Part shown: in pieces, positions 12,043 through 23,099 of the stretch
How the letters are laid out: each line of letters opens with the position of its first letter
Numbering within the stretch: the stretch's first letter is position 1
DNA from: Phialemonium atrogriseum
Lineage: Eukaryota; Ascomycota; Sordariomycetes; Cephalothecales; Cephalothecaceae
DNA length: 64,000 nt
NCBI RefSeq assembly: GCF_030411735.1
Contig: NW_026848185.1
Span: forward strand, 80,168-144,167
Reading direction: 5' to 3'
Translations under genes and position numbers: made by a program
The notes under the pieces: model-generated
What the model was told of the DNA's origin: nothing
The model's database searches: none
What the model saw: the letters and a program-made list of their open reading frames with translations, nothing else

Positions 12043-12102
12043 TGTCCGTGTCCGTGTCCGTGTCCTCATCCGTGTCCGTGTCCGTGTCCGCGTCCGCGTC
12101 GG
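12043..12102. repeat. TGTCCG hexamer tandem repeat
   Basis: About ten copies of TGTCCG with drift (TGTCCT/CATCCG and CGTCCG variants), in the 270-bp spacer upstream of the beta-lactamase-like gene and downstream of the Zn2Cys6 gene. It lies about 145-205 bp from the ATG at 11899, so it is within the likely promoter. Confidence 0.9.
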
Positions 12103-12168
12103 ACCGAATCCTCCCACCATTAAGCTATCATGCAATTTCCGACCACCAGGCTGTCCTGAAGCTCAGCC

Positions 12169-14182
12169 TCAAAATAGGTCAAAATTAGTCGCATATATGT
12201 ATGACCCAAAATCCTTCCCCTGCATGTCTTCTGTGAAGAAATCTATCATGGCCAGGTCGCTGAATGTGCCCGACCCGCTTTCCGATGACTCGCCAATCGG
12301 GGCAAACGCGGTGAGTTCTGCCACCGAAGTAAAATCCCCCATCTCCTGTGTCGTGTCGTGTCTGTGAATAGGCGTGGCGTCGATGTTGGTTGGCGTCAAT
12401 GGAGACGAATGTCCTGTCTGGCGGATATACCACGCTTCAATGGCTTGAGCACGCCGAAGAAAGTGGTAAAACGTGTCACGATCGCCATTACTATCCTCAT
12501 CTGGCGAGACAAGCGACTGTAGTCTAAGAATGACTTGGCGAAGAGTGTGGCGGATGTCAAGACATCTTCGTACATGTTGAGTTAGGTGTGATATGCGAGG
12601 ATCTGCTGCCAAGACATCAAACCTCGCCGAGAACGATAAGCTGCAACTGAGCATGATCCACGCAAGGTTTGAGAGGATATTCTCTTGTCCTGGCGCCATA
12701 GCCAGTAGAATGTTTATCAGGGACTTCGATGCTGATACGCTTTCCGAAAATGAATCGACGGTTTGTGGGCTGCTGCCCAGCGTTTGTTGAATGGTACTCA
12801 AAGCTAATGGAAACCCTGGGAGAGATTGTTGGCTGATAAAGAGCTCGAGCATGCTCAGTTGCAGTAGTAAAGTCGCTAGAGCACATCATTAGCATCTGAA
12901 AGAATAATTGAATAATGTCGATGACTTACGACACTCGCTAAGGGCAAAGGTTAGATTCGATTTGAGCGAGTCTACCTGATGTCGAATCGTCGTCATCTTT
13001 GCCGTGATTTCATCCACAGAAGACTTGGCAGTTGCGTGCGTAACGAAATCGTCGACTTCTTCAGAAAGACGTTGAATCTGCACTATATGTTTGAGGTACT
13101 TGTCGCTGGGGAATTCGCCTTGCAGCACTAGCTTCTCGCAGCTCTCGAGGATGAAATGTGTGTATGGGAAGTGGCGCATCTTTTGCAACACAATAGAGGA
13201 GCTTGACAAGAGTTTGAGCACGCCACCAAGTGAAGAATGGGATTGGGGAGGCTTACCTTGAGGCAAGGTAGTAAGTTCCAATGAGTGCTCTCAGTTCATC
13301 TGATCCCCACTCAGCACCACGTCTGTCGTTTTCGAAATCAACTTTCCACAGCTGCGGTCTTCGGGGTCGGTCTAGTCTCAAATCGGCCACAATACTCGCT
13401 GCAAGATGCAAGTGCTGGCTGTACTTGCGTGGCCGGGGTTGATAATGTGCCCTGACCACGTCAGTGTATGTACATACAAATGGAGCAAAGGAGGCCGGGG
13501 ACGCGAACCAAGCCAGGTGGACCAGTAGTCCTTGGAGAACATCAATCGAGAGTATCTTCCCGCTTGCCATCTTGGCGGCAAGTAGTTGGTTGAAGAGGCC
13601 ACTGAGTTTCCGCTGTAGGACGAAGTCTTCGAAAGCAGTGACAGCCAGAACCGCTAGACAGAGACAGGGCCGTTCCCGACGCAGGTCTTGAAATGTCACA
13701 GTGTCGGGTAGCACCACGAAGGGAAAGTGTGAAGTCATCCTGGAGCGAAAGAGCTTGAGCAAGCGTACTGATTTGTCCAGATCTAGCAAGCCGCACGCCA
13801 GGGGATCGCAAGAGTCGGCTGAAACCGCCAACTGGAGAGGCAGGCCTGTGGTTCCGGTATCTCTGACGTCACAGGGGCTTGCGATCATGTCTCCTGCAGA
13901 ACCACCTGCGCTCGTCGACCCTTCGTCGGCCGGACTCGGTGCTTTACTGCCCATGATACGGTCGAGTTTGGCCTCCAACTGATCAATTCGGCTCTTTGGG
14001 GGGGCAGCATTGCGCCGTCGAGCTGGGGCGAAGACACACGTCTTGCTAAGACGCATGCAACGATCGCAAGATCCCGAATCTTGCGTCTTGGTACACCGAA
14101 TTTTGGCGTTGAAGCATGTCTGACATGTCTTCGGTGACAGCACAGTGGGTTTGGCCATCGCATTACGCTGCTGCCTTCCCAT
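12169..14182 (-). CDS. Zn2Cys6 fungal transcription factor
   Basis: Three exons (13257-14182, 12930-13201, 12169-12875) sum to 1905 nt, 634 residues. The binuclear zinc cluster is near the N-terminus: Cys20, 23, 30, 39, 42, 49 with spacing CX2CX6CX8CX2CX6C, followed by a basic linker RRRN and a short coiled-coil-like dimerisation segment (SRIDQLEAKLDRIM). The remainder is the helical middle region of fungal C6 regulators, with a weakly acidic C-terminus. It is transcribed in the same direction as the beta-lactamase-like gene downstream (270 bp apart), which could be a target, though co-orientation alone is weak evidence. No secondary-metabolite backbone gene is visible nearby. Confidence 0.9.
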
Positions 14183-15963
14183 GTTACTTTACAGAGACTT
14201 GACAAGTAAAGGCAGTAAGGAAACAACGTGGCAGGGAGCTCAAATTCTGGACATCAATATCGACTGTGGAGAATGTCGTGGCAGTGCAGTGTCCCCACAC
14301 AACTGCGCCTCACCCTACCTAGTTATTGCAGCAGTATTCGGGCATCTGTTAGATAAGCTGCAATTGTAAGAAGCAGCCGCAATTTTTGGCACTGTGGCAC
14401 AGCCATGCCTCGACCATGACGCTCAATTCCACGGGGACATGAGGGGGCTCACAGCTTGAAACCCTCGCTGAAGAGAAGAATATGGCAAATCCGATCAAAT
14501 TGTTTCTAAATTAGGAAAACTGCGTACCGAATTCCACTGGAGAACACAACCGCCGATGCCGTGTTGTCCCCTCTCTCTGCATTTGCCATGCCATCGTTAT
14601 ACATAGGCTGTATGCCAGCCGCCTTCGTTTCGAAACAGCCGTCTTTTTCGTCGCTGAACTTTTGGGCAATCATTCCAACCCTTACCCGTTCAACGCGGTG
14701 GGCCGTTGATCGGCACTAGGGTTGATACATGTCGATCAGCTACCTGGAAATAGGCCAAATCATATCTATATCAGGATTTTGCATATTAAATGAATCGATT
14801 TCAGCCGTCCCAGGTACGCGATAGAGGGGTGCGAATCTGGCATGTTACCTGATAGCTCAAATTCGGAGAGAAGGATTCATCGGGAGATGAATTCCCTAGA
14901 GCCAGGTTCTCTGGTATTTGAGACCCTGGATATCCATATCCAGTACCGTGGAATCTTCTAGGGCACCTAATTCGCACTAGACTTCAATGGAGGAGGTGTG
15001 AAGTCATGGAGGGTGCCGGCTGTGGGCCTCCACAAGTTGTGTATTCAATTGCTTTGACAGCAACAGAGTCGGCAGTCTAAGATCCTGGCTTCGCCTTCAA
15101 CATGGCTCGCTAAATCTCGAATACTACCACGTTACAGTAGATCGATAACTGATATTCATGTGCTGCTACCCCAACGTAGTTCATGCATGTGTGGAATATA
15201 AGGAATCGTCCAGGGCTATCAGGCACGTGGTTGCAGATCCCACAACATACAGCCGTCCCCGGGTCTTTAACCGTGAATAGCGACCGACGACAACGCCGGC
15301 GCAAGGCTGCAGATCACTTTTCGTGGCTGAGGAGTCTAAATGAAGAATAGACGACGACTGGTGCCATAATGATTTATTCATTCGGCTGGATATTGCCAGC
15401 AGCCAGGGGTGGGGAAGAGTATCTGAGTAGAACCCGCCGTTCCCTTGAAGATCGTTTCGTTCTTGGTATTTCCTATTCCCCTAGTGTTAACAGTATCACC
15501 TCGGCATTTGCAGCGGCTTCTGTCTGCAAGTGGCCCGCCTTGATCTTGGAGATGTTAAACGGCCCTTCTGTTATATTGACCATCTCCTAAGCGACGATTG
15601 ACATCATAGGAGTGCCAGATATGATGGCTTCGACAATGGCAGCAGGATCATATTGGATATTGGTCCGGGGTTAAGAGACTGGGAGCTCATATCGAAGGGC
15701 TTACGGGATAAAAGCAGGGTTACCTTGACCACCAAGACCTGGGATTTCCAACTCGAGCCAAGGTTTTGGTCATGTACAGCCACCATGCCAAAGATTAAAA
15801 GGGAGGCGTAACCCGGGTCCAGCTCTCTCTTGCTCTCCCCAGAGTTTGGTGTTATCATACTCACTCACATATAGGCCTCTCATTTTTGCCATTATTAGTT
15901 GCCCATTTCCCATCTCCCCACAGAGTCCAACGAGAACCAACCAGCAGACCAACCAAAGTCAAC
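14183..15963. other. Long intergenic stretch, no gene seen
   Basis: About 1.8 kb without a supportable gene, AT-richer than the coding flanks. Open frames (for example 15110-15381 and 15369-15590) are short and featureless. It contains the promoter of the Zn2Cys6 gene (left) and of the small secreted protein (right). Confidence 0.4.
14926..14943. repeat. Near-perfect palindrome CTGGATAT-CC-ATATCCAG
   Basis: Two 8-bp arms with a 2-bp centre. Farther out, the left flank has GAATTCCCTAGA and the right has TCTAGGGCACCTAATTC, which pair partially, so the whole 14.89-14.97 kb segment is dyad-like. It could be a regulator site or a transposon-end remnant; nothing decides. Confidence 0.5.
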
Positions 15964-16770
15964 ATGAAGTCTGTCATCACCAATCTCCTCGCCGCCACCG
16001 GCCTCTTTGCCGTCACCCTCGCGAACCCCATGGTCAGCAAGCAGCTGACGAAGCGCTGCAACTGCAACTTTGATGAGATCTTCGCCCAGGTCGAGGCCCA
16101 CGCTGAGGCTGCCGGTATGTCACGTCCCCGCGAGAGAGAAGAACATGACACGGAGATGTCTCTCGTTCCATATTGTCCTGCTAACCTCCGTTTTTTCCTG
16201 TGTCTATCCAGTGTCCATCTGCACATCGGCGGATATCGACGTTGACGCCGCTCTCGAATCGAGAGCGGCCGTTGCCGCCAAGCTGCAGGCCGACCTCGAG
16301 GCCGCCGCCGAGCTCCTCGCTCAGGCGTCCGCCGACCTTGAGGCTGCCACATCGGCCGACGTGGAAGCCTCCAACAGCGGCTGCGATTCCAGCTGCATCA
16401 AGAAGACCATTACCGAGCACTCCGAGACGTTCTGTGACCACGTTAGCGTCATTGTCGAGACCCTTGGGGAAGGTAAGACTCTCTACATGCACACAGTTAA
16501 CACGCCGATACGTAATAAGAAAAACCGAGCTGATTATTGTTTCTCCCCCTCCTTCCTCTAGACTGTGTAAAGCCGTACGTCAAGCCGTGCATGGCCAACT
16601 TCGGCGCCTTCGCCAAGTCATGCGACAAGCTCTTCGCCGGCGTGGCCGCGTCCGTCGGCGGCGTCGTCCAGGCTGTCCTCGGCGCCTCACTCAGTCTGTC
16701 CTTGGGCCTCGACATAGGCGCCATCCTCGGCATCGGGCTCGGCGGCATCCTCGGCATAGGCCGCGCATAA
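15964..16770 (+). CDS. Small secreted protein with Kex2-type site, Ala-rich helix and Gly-rich tail
   Basis: Three exons (15964-16114, 16212-16472, 16562-16770) sum to 621 nt, 206 residues. A signal peptide covers about 1-20, then a short pro-segment ends in Lys30-Arg31, a probable Kex2 cleavage site. The mature part starts with CNCNFDEIF, runs through an Ala/Glu/Asp-rich helix (about 55-95), has further cysteines (CDSSC, FCDH, DCVKPYVKPCM, SCDKLF) and ends in a Gly/Leu/Ile-rich hydrophobic tail (LGIGLGGILGIG). No known family recognised. Both introns begin GTAWG and end YAG. It could be a hydrophobic surface protein, an effector or a structural wall peptide; none is proven. Confidence 0.8.
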
Positions 16771-17901
16771 GGTGGATTACGATGGCTAGACTACACGGCG
16801 GTTTTGTCTAGATCGTCGTCTTCCGTGGAGGTGTGTGTGCTGCGCAGGGCAGGATGGACGGGCTCCCTGCTTGCTCCTTGGGAATTTTCCCTCCCCGCTG
16901 GCGCCTGAAACTCGATTTCATGGCCCACGTCGACACGGGGTTCTCAGGTCTTCGTACTTTCCCATTTCCTTGGTCCGCGGCCCAATTTGTCGACTGATCG
17001 CGCCTCGTCCAGGGTGCTCTCTTATGAGGTAGCTGAAAAAGGAATACAAAATCTACGGATACTGACGAAGACGTCTTGAGATGCTGTAGAGTGCCTGCAT
17101 CTTGGTCTATGTCCCCGAGGCAGATCTTGATGACCGTGTATTCCGAACTGGTACCCATATAACCTTGACCTTCGGTTTAGGCATCCAGCCAGGCAACAGT
17201 CTTGACATGCTGTTAATGCCGCAGCCAGCCACATTCAAGTCTAGCAAAAATATGTGCATACCCACTGAGTCGTGGCTAGAATCGTGGTAAATCAGACCCA
17301 AGTCGTCCCCAAATCCCTCTTGTGGTTGGGGCAAGTCAAGGTGCAAACACTGGTCATGGAGTCATCTAAACCCGCAATGAAGAAAAATATGGCGCCGGGT
17401 GATTGGCTAGGAAATGCACCACCGTCAGCCCCATCAAGCGGCCGCCGCCTTTGCAGTCATTGGCTCTTCATTCGCCAAGCTACTAGGCAGCACAGGTCCC
17501 AGCTCTAACCATGCCCCTTTTGGGAAGCCTCATCTTATATAAATATTGTCCCCCTTTTGAGAAGCATTTATCTTATGGTATAAATATTCGATCCTGCCAT
17601 ACCTTACACTCAACTGCGACACTCCCTCACGCCAGAAGAGGGCAAAAGAGAAGAAGAAAGGGACTCGGCCAGATCACGCCAGCAAGAGTAATAATGGGCG
17701 AGACGCTGGCCAAACTTCATCCCACGGACGGCGTCACAAATATATACATGCGTAGCTGCTACGGCTCGTGTCAAGCCCGGTATTCCAGGTTTGCAGACCA
17801 TGACTCGGAGCAGGACGACCTGACAAACAGCTTGACCGAAGTCCCCATTGTCCATCATCACTTTTACCATGCCGAGAAATGGCACACGGAAAACTTCAGG
17901 A
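16771..17901. other. Intergenic with duplicated TATA-containing unit
   Basis: About 1.1 kb. No confident gene. An ATG-started frame at 17694-17945 has a promoter-like region before it (see repeat 17514-17588) but no recognisable domain; it runs into the AAA-ATPase relic in another frame. Confidence 0.4.
17514..17588 (+). repeat. Imperfect tandem duplication carrying a TATA box
   Basis: Two units, 17514-17547 and 17551-17588, each start CCCCTTTTGRGAAGC and end in TATAAATATT. They lie about 105-180 bp upstream of an ATG at 17694. This looks like a duplicated core-promoter element in front of what is now a decayed or very short gene. Confidence 0.7.
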
Positions 17902-18087
17902 AAACTTCATTTTTCAGAGCCACAAGCTCTCCGGGGTCAACCTGAACGGCCGTGAGATCAAGAACTTGATCAAGAGCGCCCACCTGCTCAGCCTCAAGAG
18001 CGGGAGAAGATCGCCATGGATCGTCTGCACATGCTGGCGCGGAATCGGATAAGGGCGCTCGAGGCTCTGAACAGTGTAGGGAACTAG
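17902..18087 (+). pseudogene. C-terminal relic of an AAA+ ATPase
   Basis: The frame beginning near 17902 reads LSGVNLNGREIKNLIKSAH, the lid-region signature of fungal AAA+ ATPases. Near 18000 the sense frame shifts, and the continuation (EKIAMDRLHMLARNRIRALE) is in another frame and ends at the TAG 18085-18087. No Walker A/B segment is found upstream, so this is a truncated, frameshifted remnant. Neighbouring sequence carries a duplicated TATA unit. Confidence 0.65.
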
Positions 18088-18297
18088 GCTTTTCGTATCA
18101 TTGGAAGAACATATCTCATCTGGCTTTCTCGAATAGTCACCGAAAATCTAGCGACATCATCGGACTTGCAAGGGACCTCCTCATATTGCACTCAGTTGCC
18201 ATGGCCATTTCTCCCGTAAAACTGTGCAACTACATACATGTATCCAACTTGACATAGCCCATCCCATCTCCTCAAGAAGAAACATAGTCCGGTCCGC

Positions 18298-19101
18298 TCA
18301 GACATACGAACAAGTAACCGTCGACGACCCCGAAACGGAGCACGAAGTCAACACGTTTCCGTTCTGCTTAATATCAATAATCTCCGCACCAGTGACCCCC
18401 ACAGTAGTCCCAGAAGTCTCAGTGACGCTGCTGCCAGTGAAAGTAACAGTCCCAAAGTTCGCAAACGGAACCAGCGCCCCGCCCGACTCAAAGTCCTCAA
18501 CAATCCACTCCGCATTCGTCTCGCACAGCGGGTCACTCTCGCCGCTGAACGAGTGGCTGACGCTCTTCCCCGTCGACAGGTTCTGAATCGTGACACTCCC
18601 CGCCGACGTCGACGACGCCGAGGCAGTCATCTTGATCTGATCGCCGGCATGGATGGCGAACCCGGAGAAGGTATACGCATAGTCCGGGTACCACTCGTAC
18701 CAGGCGTCGAAGCTGACGGATGAGCCCTGGACGTAGAAGTCGACGCCGGTCTGCAGGATGGACGTCTGGCAGGTGTCGCCGTCGATGCCGACCCAGGCCG
18801 AGGCGGCGTACTCGGTGCGCGACGAGCCGCCGGATGGTGTCTTTGGGGTGGGCACCGTGATTGTGCCGGTGACTGACTTGTAGCCCGTGCCGATGAGGAC
18901 GGCTCCCGCCCAGTTCTGCGAGTAGCTGACGTCGGTGTTGTTGGTGCTGGTCAGAGACGGTTCGGAAACGGGGATCCTGGGATGGGTCTTGCGGAAGGCC
19001 AAGCGCTTGGCGGCGCGGGGCTCGCGGGGGACCAAGGTGATGGGATTTGCGAGAATGGTTTGGGCACCTAGAAGGGCGGCGATGGCGGTGGTGGACTTCA
19101 T
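18298..19101 (-). CDS. Peptidase family G1 (eqolisin, aspergillopepsin II-like)
   Basis: Secreted acid endopeptidase of the glutamic-peptidase family. Single exon, 267 residues, usual family length. A signal peptide covers about 1-18, followed by a basic propeptide (to about residue 57). The mature beta-sandwich starts near SQNWAGAVL. The catalytic pair is visible: Gln117 in ILQTGVDF and Glu198 in NAEWIVEDF. Conserved AWYEWYPD (133-140) and cysteines (CQTS, LCET) are present. It acts outside the cell at low pH. The protein ends in CSYV with no anchor. Confidence 0.95.
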   Translation of the reverse strand: MKSTTAIAALLGAQTILANPITLVPREPRAAKRLAFRKTHPRIPVSEPSLTSTNNTDVSYSQNWAGAVLIGTGYKSVTGTITVPTPKTPSGGSSRTEYAASAWVGIDGDTCQTSILQTGVDFYVQGSSVSFDAWYEWYPDYAYTFSGFAIHAGDQIKMTASASSTSAGSVTIQNLSTGKSVSHSFSGESDPLCETNAEWIVEDFESGGALVPFANFGTVTFTGSSVTETSGTTVGVTGAEIIDIKQNGNVLTSCSVSGSSTVTCSYV

Positions 19102-21522
19102 GTTGATTGTGTGTTGAGGGTATTTGGAGGAATAAGATGCCTGCCAGAAAAGACGAAGTTATGTTGAAAGTTTTGGAAAAGAGTTCGTCTTAAAGGCTGT
19201 GTCAGAATGAACTCGAGACTACGAGGTTGATCAAAAAATCACAACGAGGTCATCCGCCAGCAATATATGGTCATGAGAGTCTCATCTAGAATTCCCGAGT
19301 CTACGCAGAATTCCGCTCCTTCATGATAACAACTCCTACAAGAATTAGACCAGGGTGATGAATCTCCTGCCAAGAAGGGGTGATGCACCCGTCTGGTGTC
19401 GGCATAGCACATCATGGTACCAACGGGGGCGCCTCAAAGTCCGGCCACCTTCCGGATTCTCAATGGTAGTCCTTGCAGCCGACCGATCTGCGTGGGGGTT
19501 GAGGTACGAGGTGAGGGATCCAGCTGCATTTCTGTCTGAGATGGAAAGGTCATCCTGTCTATTGCCTTCTTGTATGGGGATAGGGGAAAATTCTAGAACA
19601 AAGTCGTGATAGAAACTCTGAGCTCGTTATGGATATATTGGCCGAACTTGGATGATCATTACCAAATTGAAGGAATATTGCTGCACGAGCCCATGGATTG
19701 TGGCGGCTTTATTGTCAAGTAGGCCTTGGCGATTTTGGAAGGTCACATTCTGTTATGGTAGCTGAAGGTTCTTGCGCTGAGCCATTGGCGTCCGAGATAA
19801 GTAAAAACACCAGCACGCGATGGCTTGCTGGCGCAGGGGGGGAAGCACATGGAGTGGGCACGAGGGGTGCGGGGAGGGCAGCCTGGTCGACAGCTTTTGG
19901 CTGGATGCGAGTCATGGCCACCCCCAAATCTAAGACAAGAAGTGCCGCAGCCGTCTGGGTCAGGGGAAGTAAGGTAGGCAGCCTAACGGCATCGTTAAGG
20001 TTTGAGGGCTCTTTGAGTGATCCGAGACCCTGGTTCTGGAAAGCGACCTAGGGTCCTTGGCTAATTAAATGGACCTCAATCCTGCCTCTGTTAATTACTC
20101 CTCCTCCTTGAAATTTGGATGACGGTAAAAAAGCAGCCCTCGGGACGGAGGCTGGGAGGACGGGAACTTGGCTTGCAACCACTTGAGTTGCCTTTCTTAT
20201 CTTGGCATAGCAAGGGGGGATGAGGTCGGCATGCTAAGCTGGATGCGGCAGGTGTCTTGGCGCGGGGGTCTCAAAGCGGGTAAAGCCGTGACGCAGCTGA
20301 TGTTGACGATATGGTTCGGCCAATTAGAGAATAGCTGCTGTCCCCCCGCCTGACGCCGGAAGAGTTCCGCCTCATGGCTGGCGGGTGGCGCACGCATCAC
20401 GCCCAAGGTGTTGTGCTCTGCGAATATGATTTCGGACCAGCTAGTCGCAAGCCCTCGCTCGAAGCGATTGGCCCGAGGCATTCTCTGGTGATCACAGTGA
20501 GCAAGGAGAGGTTACACAAGCGGCACTTACGGCAACTGGGCTGCACCGACGAGTTGGAGAAGCTGCACCGAAGCATTTGGCTTCTCCAACTCCTTCGGAT
20601 GGGAATGGCTCCGGGTTCGGACGAGTTTAGACGCCGCCGGCACGCCTGCTCGAGATGTCATCGGCCCTTTATGGCGTCCTCGGCAGCCTCAATGACAGCA
20701 GTCACAATAGCTGCTGCTACTCTCTGGAGAACCTTGACTGTAATTAATGCACACCCATTCCGAGGTCTAAAATGGTAGCAGTGCTGGTAGTATTTGACGA
20801 CAAGTGCGAATCATCTGCGATGTTGAGCGCATGACCACGGACTATGAAGCCCATGCAACAATAAATAAAGTAGAATTGGAAAGACTGCCCTTCTAATCAG
20901 CAGTAGGGGCCAAGTGTTGACACTGCCAAAGTTGATGATCTGAACTTTATCAGTCGTGAAAATTCTACTGCTTTCGGCGGAGCGCGCTCTCGCGTCTTTC
21001 CATTGAGAACGGGCAGACTGATCCAGCTTCTTAGCGGCATGGAGTGTCGCCCCATTACCGTAGTCTCAATTCACGTCCCAATTCATTAATCACCAACACA
21101 AATCCAAAAGGGAGCCCGGTGTCTTCTTCAACGGATTCAAACCCTAAGTATTCTAAAGGCTAAGCAGGTATGAATGGCTCGAGAAGCCAGTGATGGGCAG
21201 AAATAATTACAGTTTCCAAAACAGTCTTGGGCTGGAAGGTGGTGGGCCAGGTTGATTGGGCAGCGCGGCGTGACGCGTGAATTGGTCAGTTTTACTAGTG
21301 AATTTTGGTTGGTGATGTCATGCCTCGTGTACCTGATCTGGGCGAGCCTAAACGGATAATTGGGGCGAGATTCTCGTGGCTCCTGCCTTGAAATACCTTG
21401 GCCCCGCAGCCTACGCAATTACCTTCCAACGCGCTCAAAAATCCACAAACACTCGTTTTCACCCCCGTGGAAAGACAAATTCAGTCGTTCGAGCGCCAGC
21501 GGCAATCCCGCCGTCGCACACC
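19102..21522. other. Long intergenic stretch, no gene seen
   Basis: About 2.4 kb with no supportable gene on either strand. Open frames at 19715-20051 and 20374-20778 lack domain resemblance and conserved start context. The left end is the G1-peptidase promoter. A strong hairpin is noted separately at 20551-20592. Confidence 0.4.
20551..20592. repeat. 12-bp perfect inverted repeat, 18-nt loop
   Basis: GAGTTGGAGAAG at 20551-20562 pairs exactly with CTTCTCCAACTC at 20581-20592. It lies in a gene-free region, so it is not explained by coding constraint. It may be a relic or a structured RNA element. Confidence 0.7.
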
Positions 21523-21768
21523 ATGCTCGTCGTTGCCCGAGACCTCGTTCGATACTCCGAGACGGCGCCATCTGACGTTGAGATCCACCCCGAGAAGTCC
21601 TCAACGCTGAAGGTCGGGCCCATCGTCGGCATCGGCGCCGGTTGCCTCATCTTCGTGCTGGCTGCCGCCTGTGGGATCGCTATTTACATGCGGCGGAGAA
21701 GGGAACGCCGCGAGAAACGCCCCGAAGACGACGCAATCTCCCTCGAGTCCGGCCGAGGCCGGTCTTAG
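21523..21768 (+). CDS. Small single-pass membrane protein
   Basis: 81 residues from the ATG at 21523; the frame extends upstream only to a GTG. It has a short polar N-terminus, one transmembrane helix (VGPIVGIGAGCLIFVLAAAC), then a strongly basic stop-transfer segment (RRRRERREKR) and a short acidic/Ser tail. Topology is probably N-out, C-in. It resembles the membrane-anchor segments of fungal Mid2/WSC-type or other small proteins, but no ectodomain is present. An undetected upstream exon is possible. Function unknown. Confidence 0.5.
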   Translation: MLVVARDLVRYSETAPSDVEIHPEKSSTLKVGPIVGIGAGCLIFVLAAACGIAIYMRRRRERREKRPEDDAISLESGRGRS

Positions 21769-23099
21769 GAATCTCTACCGCGCATCGGCTTCACGCCGCC
21801 GACTTTGCGGATTGACTCCGAACCGAAGCTACAAGCGACACAGCTAGTCATGATGGCTGTGTATTGAGCGTGGTGGATCGAGACAGAGGGATGGGGAATG
21901 TTCACCGACGCGCCCGTTGCAGACCAGGCCGCTTCCAATTTCGGAGCGCTTGCAAGCGACTACACTGGTGCGTGACAGTTTGGCACCCACTCCGTCATGG
22001 TTGGGATGTTTATCCTGGGTATGGGACTGGAAGAACTGGAAAGATGTGGATAATGACGTAGGAGTGGCACCACGGCTGTAGGCTGGGCCATGAAGGTGTG
22101 GTATTTAAGCTGATCAAGTTCAGCGACGATTGATGGCACAATTGGAATTTCCAGGCGGGAGAGCTGTAACTAATATTTAATTGGAAACGCTGCTCCTTCT
22201 CAGCGGCAGAACGCTCGAGATGCATCCTTCTGGCTCGATTCTCCCGCAGCGCAGGTGCTCACGTCCAGCTCTGGCAACATCGTGGGCATCTGATAGCGGC
22301 GTTGCTGCTCCTGCTAGAATAATCTATGGCCCTACTATTTGTAAGTGTTAACAAATACTGGGCAATCGATGACTTTGATCTTTGTTGCAATTAAAAAGCT
22401 TAACTCCGATCCCCGCTACTGCGCATGCTTATTGAGCGTCGGTCAAAGCGGCGGGGGTGTCTGTCGTTAACGCGGCACGACATCTGGCAGACTTTATTGT
22501 AACCAATTAGCAGTGGCTGCTCGAAAAAAGTAGGCATGCAAGATAAGGGTCTTCGCACTTGCAGTGGATTTTCAGCGCCCTCCAAAATACTGCTTATGGC
22601 GCTATTCCGTAAGCAACTTTCTCCTTTAGCAGGTAAACGGGCCGTACCGCTACTGGTTGCCCCCTTCGGCTGCAAAACTGGTGCATAACGCCACGTGCAG
22701 TGTGCTGACACATTGCGCACGCATCGTTGGTCCAGATCTTATCTCATTCTACGGATCCTTGGGTCGCAATTCTCTTAATTTGACATCCTGCAAGTCAAGC
22801 AAATTTCACTCTTGTACAGCGCTGCCATTCTGCAGGGAGAGTGTTGGTGCAAGGATTGCTCCTTGTAGGCTCCTGGTCTGATTAGCCAATGCTTAGTATT
22901 TGAGGTGTCATTCATCTAGGCATGAATCATGTTTGCCTCCTGGCATTCACCTATTGTAGGAGTTGCCTGACGGACGTCATGTATATATAAATGTGACGAA
23001 GGTGAAGCACCCGGAGATCTGATTCTCTCCCAAGAGCATCCGAGACATCATCTACGCCCCCCACCCACCCAATCTCACACTCTCAGGCTCGAATCTAGA
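21769..23099. other. Intergenic, no gene seen
   Basis: About 1.3 kb, comparatively AT-rich in the middle; no gene supported. Frames such as 22400-22720 are short and unrelated to known families. The right end is the promoter of the isochorismatase-like gene. Confidence 0.4.
22982..22991 (+). promoter_or_regulatory. TATA box of the isochorismatase-like gene
   Basis: TATATATAAA about 110 bp upstream of the ATG at 23100, the usual distance in filamentous fungi. Confidence 0.5.

Noticed and set aside
20374..20778. 134-codon plus-strand frame with CSRCH near its end, considered as a zinc-cluster fragment
   Set aside because: Cysteine spacing does not fit Zn2Cys6 and no linker or regulatory domain follows.
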